DNA from: Marinobacter sp. DY40_1A1
GTDB taxonomy: Bacteria > Pseudomonadota > Gammaproteobacteria > Pseudomonadales > Oleiphilaceae
Direction: 5' to 3'
DNA length: 64,000 bases
NCBI RefSeq assembly: GCF_016597815.1
Contig: NZ_VCHA01000007.1
Location: 84,984 to 148,983 of the forward strand
Shown: one piece after another, positions 1 through 11,133 of the stretch
Layout of the letters: each line of letters starts with the position of its first letter
Position numbering within the stretch: the stretch's first letter is position 1
Translations under genes and position numbers: made by a program
Notes under the pieces: generated by a model
Databases searched by the model: none
What the model saw: the letters and a program-made list of their open reading frames with translations, nothing else
Told to the model about the DNA's origin: nothing

Positions 1-948
1 ATAGGCCTGCTCGCCAGCTTTCTGATCCCGACGGCGGGGAATAAGCGCGGGCGGGTCCAGCACAACGATATCGTACTTTTCCTTCTCTTCCGCCAGCGCT
101 TTCAACGCATCAAACGCATCGCCTTCGATGGTTTCAACATTATCAAGGCCATTCAGCTTGGCGTTGTGATGTACCGAATCAATAGCACCAGAAGAACTGT
201 CCACACAGGTAACCTGGGCGGCACCGGCGCATGCCGCCTGAATACCCCAACCGCCTACATAACTGAACACATCCAGCACCCGTTTACCCGGCGCGTAGGC
301 CTGCAGGCGCAGACGATTCATACGGTGATCGTAAAACCAACCGGTTTTTTGACCGCCCTCCAGGGGCACTTCGAAGCGCACGCCGTTTTCTTCCACTTCA
401 AGCAGTGTCGCTTCCGGGCCATGGGCCTGCTCAACGTATGAGTTCAGCCCTTCAACGCTGCGCATCTTGCCATCGTTTTTCAGGATGATGGCTTTCGGGT
501 GCGCCAACCGCTGAACCGCACGGACTATAGATTCTTTCATCAGCTCCATGCCAGCGGTGGATATCTGGACGACAACCGTATCGCCAAAGCGATCGATAAC
601 CAGCCCGGACAGGCCGTCGCTGTCGCCGAATACCCAGCGGTAGAAGGGCTTATCAAACAACCTGTCCCGCAATGCCAGCGCTGTTTCCATGCGCTGAGTC
701 AATCGGTTCGGGGTCATACCTTGTGCCGCGTCCCGGCTGATGAGTCGGCCGCAAATAAGAGCATGAGGATTTACGAAAATCACACCGAGAGGTTTGTCGT
801 TGGACGCACGCAGCTCAGCCTGGGTGCCGGCTTCAAACTGTGTCAGTGGTGATCTCTGGATGTCGACTTCGTTGCTGTAAACCCACAGGTGGCCAGCCCG
901 AAGCCTGCGCTCCGCGCCTTTGCGTAGATATAAAACCGGGAAATTCAT
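1..948 (-). CDS. RlmI-type class I SAM-dependent rRNA methyltransferase (3' end outside window)
   Basis: The reading frame is open for 316 codons from ATG at 948 to the window edge, so the C-terminus (about 80 residues by family length) is missing. The N-terminus (MNFPVLYLRKGAERRLRAGH) is a PUA domain, followed by a Rossmann methyltransferase domain. The SAM-binding loop is near residues 236-245 (VLDVFSYVGG) and the catalytic motif is VLDPPAL near residue 301. Family members of the RlmI/YccW type methylate C5 of a cytosine in 23S rRNA. The exact target here is inferred, so no symbol is given. The start is supported by AAGGTGG six bases upstream. It lies downstream of gcvH on the same strand, separated by a long hairpin repeat. 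Confidence 0.88.
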   Translation of the reverse strand, partial: MNFPVLYLRKGAERRLRAGHLWVYSNEVDIQRSPLTQFEAGTQAELRASNDKPLGVIFVNPHALICGRLISRDAAQGMTPNRLTQRMETALALRDRLFDKPFYRWVFGDSDGLSGLVIDRFGDTVVVQISTAGMELMKESIVRAVQRLAHPKAIILKNDGKMRSVEGLNSYVEQAHGPEATLLEVEENGVRFEVPLEGGQKTGWFYDHRMNRLRLQAYAPGKRVLDVFSYVGGWGIQAACAGAAQVTCVDSSSGAIDSVHHNAKLNGLDNVETIEGDAFDALKALAEEKEKYDIVVLDPPALIPRRRDQKAGEQAY

Positions 949-1023
949 TGCTGCCACCTTGGGGGAAGAAAATCAGGGCGGGATTATACATTAACTGCGG
1001 TCTACGACACATGAGCTGGGGGC

Positions 1024-1126
1024 GCAGTCGGGGCGCAGCTCCCAAAACACGCTGTGAATACGTCCGTGTACGCTTGGCTCCGCCATCCATGGCTCCGCAC
1101 AGTTTTGGGAGCTGCGCCCCGACTGC
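1024..1126. repeat. Long-stem hairpin repeat, family A, copy 1
   Basis: Perfect 25-bp arms (1024-1048 and 1102-1126) enclose a 53-nt loop (1049-1101). The loop matches the loop of the element at 7157-7265 at 49 of 53 positions, all differences being transitions. The arms of the two copies are unrelated apart from the innermost AAAAC/GTTTT and adjacent CC. The element lies 48 nt past the gcvH stop and 76 nt upstream of the methyltransferase start. There is no T-run, so it is not a classical terminator. Function unknown. Confidence 0.9.
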
Positions 1127-1173
1127 TTCGACACTGGAGGTGCCTATAACTGCTTTCGAACCAGTGCCAATAA

Positions 1174-1566
1174 TTACTCGGCGGCCGCTACATGCTCGGC
1201 GTAGGCATCTGCATCCATCAGTCCATCAAGCTCACTTTTATCAGCAAGCTTTACCTTGAACATCCAGCCATCGCCGTACGGATCTTCGTTGACCTTCTCT
1301 GGCTCGTCTTCAAGGCTTTCGTTAACTTCAAGAACCTCACCTGTTACCGGGCTGAACACATCGGATGCGGACTTCACAGATTCGGCCACGCCAGCTTCTT
1401 CGCCGCCGGTGACTGTTTCGCCAACTTCCGGAACACCGATATAAACCACGTCACCCAGTTGCTCTTGGGCGAAGTCGGTTATGCCAACGGTTGCAGTGCC
1501 GTCAGCGTGTACGCGCACCCACTGGTGGGTGTCGATGTATTTGAGATCAGAAGGTGTTTCACTCAT
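1174..1566 (-). CDS. gcvH: Glycine cleavage system H protein
   Basis: The 130-residue product is the usual H-protein size. It carries the lipoyl domain with the lipoyl-lysine in ESVKSASD and the flanking VFSPVTGEV strand. The H protein shuttles the aminomethyl group on its lipoyl arm between the P, T and L proteins of glycine cleavage, and can also serve as a lipoate carrier. ATG at 1566 was chosen because it begins the conserved [16 protein letters not shown]; the frame stays open upstream only by chance. No gcvT or gcvP is in the window. It lies 44 bp downstream of metR on the same strand, so co-transcription is possible. Confidence 0.95.
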   Translation of the reverse strand: MSETPSDLKYIDTHQWVRVHADGTATVGITDFAQEQLGDVVYIGVPEVGETVTGGEEAGVAESVKSASDVFSPVTGEVLEVNESLEDEPEKVNEDPYGDGWMFKVKLADKSELDGLMDADAYAEHVAAAE

Positions 1567-1610
1567 AAGGGTAATTCCTGACAAAAATTTTGGGCAGTGT
1601 AACCGAAACC

Positions 1611-2501
1611 TTAGCGCCAGCGAACCTCTCGTGCCAGCTTCATGAAGGAATCGAGATATTGCACGCCCACATCTCGCTCGCGGCAGCCCAGGAATATCTG
1701 TTTGGATATGCCTTCTTTGCCCAGTTTTACCGGAACAATGCCCAGCCGGTCGCTGTATTCCGTGACCAGCCATCGGGGTAGCGCCGCTACGCCACGGCCG
1801 GCGGCGACCATTTGCAGCATGATGTCTGTGGTCTCGATGGTTTTGTGGCGTGCGGGGCGCATGTTTGCGGGCACCAGTATGTGGTTGAAAACATCCAGCC
1901 GCTCTATCGCCACGGGATAGGTAATCAAGGTTTCCGATTCCAGATCCACCGCTTCTGCCCAAGGCTTGCCTGCCAGGCGGTGGGTAGCGGCAACCACCAG
2001 CACCTGCTCGTAATCAAACACAGGCTCAAACACTAACCCCGGCCTGTGCAGCGGGTCGGGAGTGACCAGCATGTCGATGTCGTGGCCAAAAAGAGCGCCA
2101 ATACCACCGAATTGGAATTTCTGCTTTACGTCTACATCCACCGACGGCCACTGTTCAAGGTAAGGGCCAACAACTTTTAGCAGCCATTGATAGCAGGGAT
2201 GGCACTCCATTCCGATACGCAGGGTGCCCGCCTGCCCTCTGGCGAACTGGCCGATGAGCATTTCCGCATGCTCAAATTGAGGTAACAGGCGATTAGCCAG
2301 TGCCAACAAGTGGCTGCCGGCTTGGGTCAATCGAAGTTGCCTGCCTTCTCGCAGCCAAAGCGGGGTTCCCAGCTGCTGCTCCAGTTTGCGTACGGAGTGG
2401 CTAAGCGCGGACTGGGTAAGGTGAAGGCGGCTGGCGGCTGCCGTCAGGGAGCCTTCTGTTTCAACAGCTCGAAGAACTTCCAGATGGTTACGTTCAATCA
2501 T
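1611..2501 (-). CDS. metR: LysR-type regulator MetR
   Basis: This 296-residue LysR-family activator has an N-terminal winged helix-turn-helix (residues about 1-60, [21 protein letters not shown] segment) and a periplasmic-binding-protein-like effector domain. Known MetR proteins bind homocysteine as coactivator and control metE and other methionine genes. Assignment rests on resemblance to E. coli MetR (MIExxHL start, ECHxCx[25 protein letters not shown]) and on divergent placement next to metE. An ATG four codons upstream (2513) is in frame. I prefer 2501 because it matches the family start MIERNHL, although neither has a clear ribosome binding site. The far upstream start would overlap the candidate operator. 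Confidence 0.93.
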   Translation of the reverse strand: MIERNHLEVLRAVETEGSLTAAASRLHLTQSALSHSVRKLEQQLGTPLWLREGRQLRLTQAGSHLLALANRLLPQFEHAEMLIGQFARGQAGTLRIGMECHPCYQWLLKVVGPYLEQWPSVDVDVKQKFQFGGIGALFGHDIDMLVTPDPLHRPGLVFEPVFDYEQVLVVAATHRLAGKPWAEAVDLESETLITYPVAIERLDVFNHILVPANMRPARHKTIETTDIMLQMVAAGRGVAALPRWLVTEYSDRLGIVPVKLGKEGISKQIFLGCRERDVGVQYLDSFMKLAREVRWR

Positions 2502-2512
2502 TCGGCAATCCA

Positions 2513-2556
2513 TGAATGGAATTAATGGAACCCTGAAATAATACCATTATTTTTCA
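2513..2556. promoter_or_regulatory. metR-metE divergent control region with candidate MetR boxes
   Basis: Two LysR-type patterns lie between the divergent genes. TGAATGGAATTAA (2513-2525) differs by one base from the MetR consensus TGAA-N5-TTCA. A second interrupted dyad, TGAAATAAT with ATTATTTTTCA (2534-2556), ends with the same TGAA/TTCA boundaries. Both lie upstream of metE, as expected for activation and autoregulation. No cobalamin riboswitch is recognisable before metE. Binding is inferred from pattern only. Confidence 0.5.
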
Positions 2557-2623
2557 TTGACCCGGAACGCTAATCTGGCAACTCCTATCAACGCCTCACT
2601 AAACACAGAATCAGGAGTTTCAG

Positions 2624-4945
2624 ATGACCATTACGCACAACCTCGGCTATCCGCGCATCGGCGCGCGCCGGGAACTTAAATTCGCCTTGGAAGCACTTTG
2701 GAATGGCACCTCCTCCGAACAGGCGCTGCAGGAAACCGCCGCCGGGTTGCGTTCGCAAAACTGGCAAGAGCAGGCAGGTCTTTCCCTGGCGCCCGTAGGC
2801 GATTTTTCGCTTTACGATCAGGTGCTGGACATGAGCGCGACACTTGGCAATTTGCCGGAGCGGGCAAGCGCCCATGAAGGTTCACCGCTGGACGAGTATT
2901 TTCGTGTGGCCCGGGGCCGCTCCCCAAGCGACAGTGCCTGCTGCAGCGTCCATGCGGGCGAAATGACCAAGTGGTTTGATACCAACTATCACTACATAGT
3001 GCCGGAGTTCAGTGCCGATACGAATTTCAGCCTGAACGCTGATCGCATACTGGTGCAACTGGCGGAAGCCCGCGCTCAGGGTGTAAACACCAAGCCTGTC
3101 ATCATCGGCCCGGTTACCTATCTATGGTTGGGAAAAGCCAAAGATGAATCTGATCGCTTGAAACTGCTCGACAAGCTGCTGCCGGTCTACACCGAGTTAC
3201 TGGCGAAGCTCGCGGATGCGGGTGCTGAATGGGTGCAGATTGATGAGCCGGCACTGGTTACCGAGCTGGATGCCGACTGGAAGCATGCTTTCATTCTCGC
3301 GTACCACGAACTGAAAACCGCTCCGGTAAAACTGCTGTTGGCCACTTATTTTGGCGAGCTAAGGGAAAACCTGCAACTTGCCTGCGAACTGCCTGTGGCA
3401 GGCATTCACTTGGACGCTATCAGCGCACAAAACGAAGTTGCGCGACTGGCCGACTGGCTGCCAGCTCATAAGGTGCTGTCCCTCGGTGTTATCAACGGCC
3501 GAAACATCTGGAAAACCGACCTGAATGCTACTCTGGATCTTCTGGAGCCGCTGAAGGAAAAGCTGGGCGAGCGTCTTTGGCTGGCGCCTTCCTGCTCTCT
3601 TCTGCATGTACCGGTTGATCTGGAAAGTGAAACCACGCTGGATGCCGAAGTGCGCAACTGGCTGGCTTTTGCCCGGCAGAAACTGCAGGAGTTAAACACT
3701 CTGGCGAAGGCTCTTGATGAAGGTCGAGAAGCCGTAGCCAAAGAACTGGCCGCCAATCAGAACGCCATCGAGAGTCGCCGCCAGTCCTCAAGAGTACACA
3801 ACCCCGCGGTTGCGGAAGCCCTGTCAGCCATTACGCCTGAGCATGGCCAGCGCAAGAGCCCGTTCAGCACACGGTCCAAGCTGCAGCAGGAACGATTCAA
3901 GCTACCCGCCTATCCGACGACCACCATTGGTTCCTTCCCGCAAACGCCGGAAATACGCGCGGTTCGCAAGGAGTTCCGCCAGGGCAACCTGAGCCAGCAG
4001 GACTACACCGCGCGGATTCATGAAGAAATTGCTTACTGTGTTGAGCAACAGGAAGCGCTAGGCCTGGACGTGCTGGTGCACGGCGAAGCTGAACGCAACG
4101 ACATGGTGGAGTATTTTGGCGAACAGCTGGAAGGCTACGTGTTCAGCCGGTTTGGCTGGGTGCAGTCCTATGGCTCACGATGCGTGAAACCACCCATCCT
4201 GTTTGGTGACATCACCCGCCCCAATGCCATGACCCTAGACTGGACCAAATACGCCCAGTCCCTGACCGACAAGCCCATGAAAGGCATGCTCACCGGCCCG
4301 GTTACCATTTTGAACTGGTCGTTCGTGCGGGATGACCAGCCACGCAAGGACACCTGCCTGCAGTTAGCGCTGGCCGTACGTGAAGAAGTTCAGGATCTGG
4401 AAAAAGCCGGGGTAGGGATTATCCAGATTGATGAAGCCGCCTTGCGTGAAGGCTTGCCACTGCGCCAGTCAGACTGGAATACCTATCTGGAGTGGGCTAT
4501 CGAAGCCTTCCGCATCAGTGCTAATGGCGTGCAGGATGACACTCAGATTCATACTCACATGTGCTACTCGGAGTTCAACGATATCATCGGGGCCATTGCC
4601 CGCATGGATGCCGACGTGATCACCATCGAAACATCACGCTCTGCCATGGAGCTGCTGGATGCGTTCAAGGGCTTTGAGTATCCCAACGACATAGGGCCAG
4701 GGGTTTACGACATCCACTCCCCGAACATTCCGCGAGTGGCACAAGTAACCGATTTGATGAGCAAAGCCGCAGAGAGGATTCCGGCAGAGCGTTTGTGGGT
4801 CAACCCGGATTGCGGCCTGAAAACCCGCCGCTGGGAGGAAGTCATACCTGCTCTGGAAGCAATGGTGGCAGCAGCACGAGAGCTTCGCGGACAAAACGCA
4901 GAAAGTGACGTTGCAGAGCAGGAGCTGGCAGAAGCGGCTCAGTAA
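2624..4945 (+). CDS. metE: Cobalamin-independent methionine synthase
   Basis: The 773-residue, two-barrel enzyme transfers a methyl group from 5-methyltetrahydropteroyltri-L-glutamate to homocysteine, the last step of methionine synthesis without B12. It begins [21 protein letters not shown], a typical MetE start. Zinc ligands are visible in the C-terminal half: HMC in [12 protein letters not shown], the Glu of ITIETSRS, and the Cys of [15 protein letters not shown] lies seven bases before the ATG. It is divergent from metR, which should activate it. Its last seven bases overlap the convergent cpdA gene. Confidence 0.98.
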   Translation: MTITHNLGYPRIGARRELKFALEALWNGTSSEQALQETAAGLRSQNWQEQAGLSLAPVGDFSLYDQVLDMSATLGNLPERASAHEGSPLDEYFRVARGRSPSDSACCSVHAGEMTKWFDTNYHYIVPEFSADTNFSLNADRILVQLAEARAQGVNTKPVIIGPVTYLWLGKAKDESDRLKLLDKLLPVYTELLAKLADAGAEWVQIDEPALVTELDADWKHAFILAYHELKTAPVKLLLATYFGELRENLQLACELPVAGIHLDAISAQNEVARLADWLPAHKVLSLGVINGRNIWKTDLNATLDLLEPLKEKLGERLWLAPSCSLLHVPVDLESETTLDAEVRNWLAFARQKLQELNTLAKALDEGREAVAKELAANQNAIESRRQSSRVHNPAVAEALSAITPEHGQRKSPFSTRSKLQQERFKLPAYPTTTIGSFPQTPEIRAVRKEFRQGNLSQQDYTARIHEEIAYCVEQQEALGLDVLVHGEAERNDMVEYFGEQLEGYVFSRFGWVQSYGSRCVKPPILFGDITRPNAMTLDWTKYAQSLTDKPMKGMLTGPVTILNWSFVRDDQPRKDTCLQLALAVREEVQDLEKAGVGIIQIDEAALREGLPLRQSDWNTYLEWAIEAFRISANGVQDDTQIHTHMCYSEFNDIIGAIARMDADVITIETSRSAMELLDAFKGFEYPNDIGPGVYDIHSPNIPRVAQVTDLMSKAAERIPAERLWVNPDCGLKTRRWEEVIPALEAMVAAARELRGQNAESDVAEQELAEAAQ

Positions 4946-5745
4946 CCGGTGCTGTTCTGATCCAGCTCAAACTCGAAACTCCGGGCCCGGCAGACCTCCG
5001 TAGTGAAGTCGCCGGAAGCCTGGAGCTCAAACCAACGATACCCGGGCGCCAGGTCATCTACAGAGAACTTGCGTGAGCCGGAGGTAAATTGAATGCAGGT
5101 GGACGGCGTAGCCAACAAGTGCACGCCGTTTCTTTGCTGCTCAAAGGTCTGGTGAATGTGGCCCCACAACACAATTTTTACTTGCGGGAACCTGTCAATC
5201 AACTGCCAGAACTCTTCACGGTTTCTCAGCCCAATATCGGCCATCCAATCGGTATCAATATCAACGGGGTGATGGTGCAGGGTTACAAGGGTCGGCACAT
5301 CCGGATTCTGCTCCAGCATCTGTACTAAAAAACCCAACTCGGATTCCGCGAGCTCCCCATGCACTTTACCCGGTACGGACGAATCCAGAAGAATAAACTG
5401 CCAGCCGCCCTGCACAAGGTGACGACGGTTTGCGCCGTAGCGAGCGGCAACTTCTTTCAGGGAGGGAACCTTGTCGTGATTACCGGCAATCCAGGCTGAT
5501 GCACAGTTAAAAGCAGTAAAACTCTCGCCTAGCGCACAATAAGCTTCTTCCGATCCATCCTGAGCAAGATCGCCAGTGGCAAGAATCAGATCCGGCTGCC
5601 CGTGCGAAGCAAGCACTTCAGCTATGACTGCATTGAGGCTGTCGCGGGTATTAACACCAAGCAGCGCGCCATCAGCACTGGCCATAAGGTGTGGATCCGT
5701 TAGCTGCAGTACCCGAAGTGGCCGGGCGGTTTCCTTTGAGGTCAT
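4939..5745 (-). CDS. cpdA: 3',5'-cyclic-AMP phosphodiesterase CpdA
   Basis: This 268-residue calcineurin-like metallophosphoesterase has the full metal-binding set in order: DPHL near residue 17, GDLAQDG near 58, GNHD near 88, HHHP near 158 and GHIH near 195. Family members hydrolyse cAMP to AMP and so tune CRP-type signalling. The nudF - yqiB - cpdA order matches the E. coli neighbourhood, which supports the name over other metallophosphoesterases. A 231-bp gap without a gene separates it from the yqiB-like gene upstream, so it may have its own promoter; I saw no clear one. The stop overlaps the end of metE. Confidence 0.88.
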   Translation of the reverse strand: MTSKETARPLRVLQLTDPHLMASADGALLGVNTRDSLNAVIAEVLASHGQPDLILATGDLAQDGSEEAYCALGESFTAFNCASAWIAGNHDKVPSLKEVAARYGANRRHLVQGGWQFILLDSSVPGKVHGELAESELGFLVQMLEQNPDVPTLVTLHHHPVDIDTDWMADIGLRNREEFWQLIDRFPQVKIVLWGHIHQTFEQQRNGVHLLATPSTCIQFTSGSRKFSVDDLAPGYRWFELQASGDFTTEVCRARSFEFELDQNSTGY

Positions 5746-5976
5746 GATGCTATTGGTCTGTTTGCTGCCGTCAATGAGTAACAGATTTACGGGCTACCAC
5801 GTTACACAGGCTCCCATGATCTGAGGGCAAGTGTACGTTGTAAGCTACCGAATTTATCACTTGCTATTGGAACCGATGTCACATTCTGGCCTAACGCAGG
5901 CAAAATATTGCGCGATTTGCCAACTCTATTCGCCTTTCACAGCACCTGATTTACTGGCAGCCAGGCGCAAAAACTC

Positions 5977-6462
5977 TTAGTCGACACCCTGCCGGGTCGT
6001 CCATGCCGCATGTTCAAGAGGCAGGTGGCCGAATCTCAGACAGTATTCCAGCCAGTCGGCCAGGAACCCATTAACCTGCGTCTTTTCATCCGGGTGGTGC
6101 ATAAAACGGTTAGGATAATCGTTGACCGGCGCAATCTGCGTGTCGCGATAACAACTTATGACCTCTGCCATAACTGCATCGTGGTATACACGCACGGTCA
6201 TCTGCGGATTGTTAAGCCAGCGACCACTATTGTGTATTTGTTCGAGCAAGAGGGTTTCGGTATATCGGGCGGTTTGCAGCACCTTGATTCGAACCCGGCC
6301 CAAATATTCGCTTTCCCGGTGCAACTCAATGTCGCAGACGGGCTGATCACCTGCTCTCAGTTGGCGTAATCTTTCAATGCGGTGGTAGTTACCCTCACAC
6401 AGGGCTCCAAGCTGCCGCAGGTCGGGCACGTAGCGCTTGGGTTTCATTGCCCATTCATTCAT
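5977..6462 (-). CDS. DUF1249 family protein (YqiB-like)
   Basis: The 161-residue protein of unknown function belongs to the DUF1249/YqiB family by sequence character (KRYVPDLRQLGALCEGNYHRI start; conserved PNRFMHHPDEKTQVNGFLADWL). No membrane segment or signal peptide is visible, so it is probably cytoplasmic. The ATG at 6462 lies two bases after the nudF stop and is preceded by GGGTGG. An alternative ATG at 6447 (MKPKRY) is possible. The tight coupling to nudF suggests co-translation. The E. coli arrangement nudF-yqiB-cpdA is conserved here. Confidence 0.85.
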   Translation of the reverse strand: MNEWAMKPKRYVPDLRQLGALCEGNYHRIERLRQLRAGDQPVCDIELHRESEYLGRVRIKVLQTARYTETLLLEQIHNSGRWLNNPQMTVRVYHDAVMAEVISCYRDTQIAPVNDYPNRFMHHPDEKTQVNGFLADWLEYCLRFGHLPLEHAAWTTRQGVD

Positions 6463-6464
6463 GG

Positions 6465-7079
6465 CTACCACCCTGCCCGCAGTCTGGCACGATTGATCTG
6501 CAGCCATTGTATGGCAATGATTGCTGCTGCATTGTTGATGCGGCCGTCGCTGATCATCGCTATGGCTTCGTCTGCTGAAACCACATGGGCACGGATGTCT
6601 TCGCTTTCCTCTTCCAGTCCGAACAGGCCGCCTGCGGATTCGGTGCTGACTTTGCCGCAATACAGGTACACCATTTCTGTAGTGCCACCTGGCGACACCA
6701 GGTAATCACAGATTTTTTCGAGTTTGCTGAAGCTGAGGCCGGCTTCTTCTTCAGCCTCTCTTTGGGCGACTTCTTCGCTGCTCTCGCCTTCTTCGTTCAT
6801 TCCAGCGACCAGTTCCAGCAACCAGGGGGATTGGTCTCGCCCCAAAGCGCCCAGGCGGAATTGTTCCAGCAGTACCACTTCGTCCCGTTCGGGGTCGTAG
6901 GGAAGCACGCAGGTGGCATCGCCACGAATGAAAAGCTCGCGGGTAAACTGCGGCATGTTCCGGCCATCAAAGCGCGGGTGAGTCAGGCACAGCTTGTCCA
7001 TGCGAAAGAAGCCCTGGAAGACGATTTCGCGTTTTTCAACTTTGACATCACTGGCTTTGAACTGGAACGGCTTGGTCAT
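6465..7079 (-). CDS. nudF: ADP-ribose pyrophosphatase (Nudix hydrolase)
   Basis: The 204-residue Nudix enzyme splits ADP-ribose into AMP and ribose-5-phosphate. The complete Nudix box G-x5-E-x7-RE-x-EE-x-G is present around residues 97-119 (GMNEEGESSEEVAQREAEEE followed by AGL). The N-terminal beta domain is typical of ADPR pyrophosphatases. It is the first gene of a nudF-yqiB pair. A family A hairpin repeat lies 78 nt upstream of its start. Other ADP-sugars could also be substrates. Confidence 0.93.
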   Translation of the reverse strand: MTKPFQFKASDVKVEKREIVFQGFFRMDKLCLTHPRFDGRNMPQFTRELFIRGDATCVLPYDPERDEVVLLEQFRLGALGRDQSPWLLELVAGMNEEGESSEEVAQREAEEEAGLSFSKLEKICDYLVSPGGTTEMVYLYCGKVSTESAGGLFGLEEESEDIRAHVVSADEAIAMISDGRINNAAAIIAIQWLQINRARLRAGW

Positions 7080-7156
7080 GCTTTACTCTGTTTTGAAATC
7101 GGTTTTGCACGATAGCCGGTTGGTGTTGTTTATTGCAAGCCTGCTTGGGTGGGGCT

Positions 7157-7265
7157 GGTTGTGGCAAGGACGGCTTTCCAAAACACGCTGTAGATACATC
7201 CATGTACGCTTGGCTCCGCCATCCATGGCTCCGCACAGTTTTGGAAAGCCGTCCTTGCCACAACC
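7157..7265. repeat. Long-stem hairpin repeat, family A, copy 2
   Basis: Perfect 28-bp arms (7157-7184 and 7238-7265) enclose a 53-nt loop (7085+100 to 7237, that is 7185-7237). This loop is the same as in the element at 1024-1126, apart from four transitions. The arm sequences differ completely between the copies outside the innermost bases. The element lies in the 311-bp gap between thiC (stop 126 nt away) and nudF (start 78 nt away). Nothing else is recognisable in that gap. Both copies have the same orientation relative to the flanking minus-strand genes. Confidence 0.9.
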
Positions 7266-7390
7266 GATTCAACTTTGTGCTGTCCGCTTTTAAACACAAA
7301 ACGGGATCAGCATCCGTAAGTTATTTTACGCTCTATTCTCCTTGGCAAATTCTGCGCTTACTCCGAACTCACATGCCTGAAAAACTATGC

Positions 7391-9467
<2,077 letters not shown>

Positions 9468-9681
9468 AAGACGCGAGTCTTTAATCTGTAGCACTCAAAG
9501 TGAGTGTTGTTTGCAAGTGTAGAGCTGAGCGCAATTATTGTCCATAATGGGAAGATTGTTTCAGTCGGCTTGCTTAACCATGCCATTACTGATGTTGCCT
9601 CCATGTCATCGCGGGCAATCCGGTATCCTTTTTCAGCGCCCCCAACTGGGCGCCGGCGCGCACATGTACTCAGGAGTAATA

Positions 9682-11043
9682 ATGAAGAAACGATTGCTTT
9701 CCGGACTTATTGGCCTCTTGGCGGCTCAGCCTGCCCTTTCCCTGGACCTGGTTGAGACCTATGAGAAAGCACTCTCTTACGACTCCGGGATCGCGGCTGC
9801 TCAAGCCAGATTCGAATCCCAGCAGGCGGCCAGTGATATAAGCAAGAGTACCCTGCTGCCCCAGATTGGAGCCTATGCGCAAGGAAATCATACGGATTTT
9901 GACGCCAAAAACGGCGTGGGGGACAGCTACAAATCTCTTAACTACGGTGTGCGTCTCACCCAACCGGTATTCCGAGCAGACAACTGGTTTCGTTATGATT
10001 CCAGCAAATTCCAAACCGCAGCAGCCCAAGCTCAATACAATCTGGCACAGCAGCAGCTGATTCTGGATGTTGCCACTGCCTATTTCAACGTATTGCGGGC
10101 GCAAGACACTGTTACAACCGCAAGAGCAGGCGAAGCCGCCATTCGCCGGCAATACGAACAGGCACAAGAGCGTTTTGATGTTGGCCTGATAGCTATCACA
10201 GAAGTTTATGAAGCGCGCGCCAGCTACGACGATGCCAGAAGTATCCGGATTGCAGCAGAAAACCAGACGAACATCGCCCGGGAGCAACTGGCCCGGTTTA
10301 CAGGCGAATATTCTGAAGACCTGCAAAACTTGCGTCAGAGCTTCCCTCTGGGTCAACCAGAACCGCAAGACCCATCCGCATGGGAAATGACGGCTCTTGA
10401 ACAGAACTGGGCAATACAAGCTGCTATGTCAGTACTGGATTCAAGCGAATCCAATTTAGACGTCGCAAAATCTGGCCATATGCCAACGCTAGATCTGATC
10501 GCCTCCTACGGAAAAAATGAACTCGATGGCAACAAGCTTCCGCAACAGGAAGGGACCCAAGGTGTTATCGGCCTTGAGCTGAATATACCGTTATATATGG
10601 GCGGCGGAACTCAAGCTGGTGTTAGACAGCAGCGTTCGCTGGTTACAGTAGCTCAGGAGGATCTGAACACGACCCGCCGCGATGTAAGAGTGAGCACGCG
10701 CAGCCTGTACCTGACTGTAAACAACAACGTAGAGACTGCATCCGCCCTGGAGCAAACGATTATTTCCCGCCGCAGCGCACTGGACGCGACCCGCGCGGGG
10801 TATGACGTGGGCACCCGCAACATCGTTGAGGTACTGGATGCAGAGCGCGCTTACTACGTGGCTCTTAATGATTACGCCAATGCTCGCTACGACTATGTTA
10901 CGAATACCCTCCGGTTAAAGCAGGCTGCCGGCACCCTTAGCCCTAGAGATCTTATTGAATTGAACAATTGGCTTAGCGCCAGTGCACCGGGAATTGAGGC
11001 TCTGGCCAACGACAAACAGACCCTGAAAGACCCGACTCGCTAG
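9682..11043 (+). CDS. tolC: TolC-family outer membrane efflux channel
   Basis: The 453-residue outer membrane protein has a signal peptide (MKKRLLSGLIGLLAAQPALS, cleavage before or near LDL). Two TolC repeats follow, each with long alpha-helical hairpins and beta strands (DVATAYFNVLRAQDTV in the first, GYDVGTRNIVEVLDAERAYY in the second). TolC trimers form the exit duct for tripartite multidrug pumps and type I secretion. The start at 9682 is set by AGGAG six bases upstream and by the signal peptide; the frame stays open to 9538. It is divergent from thiC and convergent with waaA. Confidence 0.93.
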   Translation: MKKRLLSGLIGLLAAQPALSLDLVETYEKALSYDSGIAAAQARFESQQAASDISKSTLLPQIGAYAQGNHTDFDAKNGVGDSYKSLNYGVRLTQPVFRADNWFRYDSSKFQTAAAQAQYNLAQQQLILDVATAYFNVLRAQDTVTTARAGEAAIRRQYEQAQERFDVGLIAITEVYEARASYDDARSIRIAAENQTNIAREQLARFTGEYSEDLQNLRQSFPLGQPEPQDPSAWEMTALEQNWAIQAAMSVLDSSESNLDVAKSGHMPTLDLIASYGKNELDGNKLPQQEGTQGVIGLELNIPLYMGGGTQAGVRQQRSLVTVAQEDLNTTRRDVRVSTRSLYLTVNNNVETASALEQTIISRRSALDATRAGYDVGTRNIVEVLDAERAYYVALNDYANARYDYVTNTLRLKQAAGTLSPRDLIELNNWLSASAPGIEALANDKQTLKDPTR

Positions 11044-11073
11044 TTTGCGAGGCTAAAATCCGGATGAAAGCGC

Positions 11074-11098
11074 GGTGGGGAGCACATTCCTCCCCACC
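11074..11098. repeat. Inverted repeat and C9 run between tolC and waaA
   Basis: GGTGGGGA (11074-11081) pairs with TCCCCACC (11091-11098) in the 90-bp gap between the convergent ends of tolC and waaA. It is followed by a run of nine C (11111-11119). There is no T-run, so a terminator role is possible but weakly supported. Confidence 0.4.
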
Positions 11099-11133
11099 CA
11101 ACGTTTACTGCCCCCCCCCTACACCAACCCAAC

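Noticed and set aside
1031..1259. Open frames sharing the peptide VRLAPPSMAPHSFG around 1031-1259 and 7133-7293
   Set aside because: The shared peptide is only the translation of the conserved loop of the family A hairpin repeat; flanking residues differ and there is no ribosome binding site.
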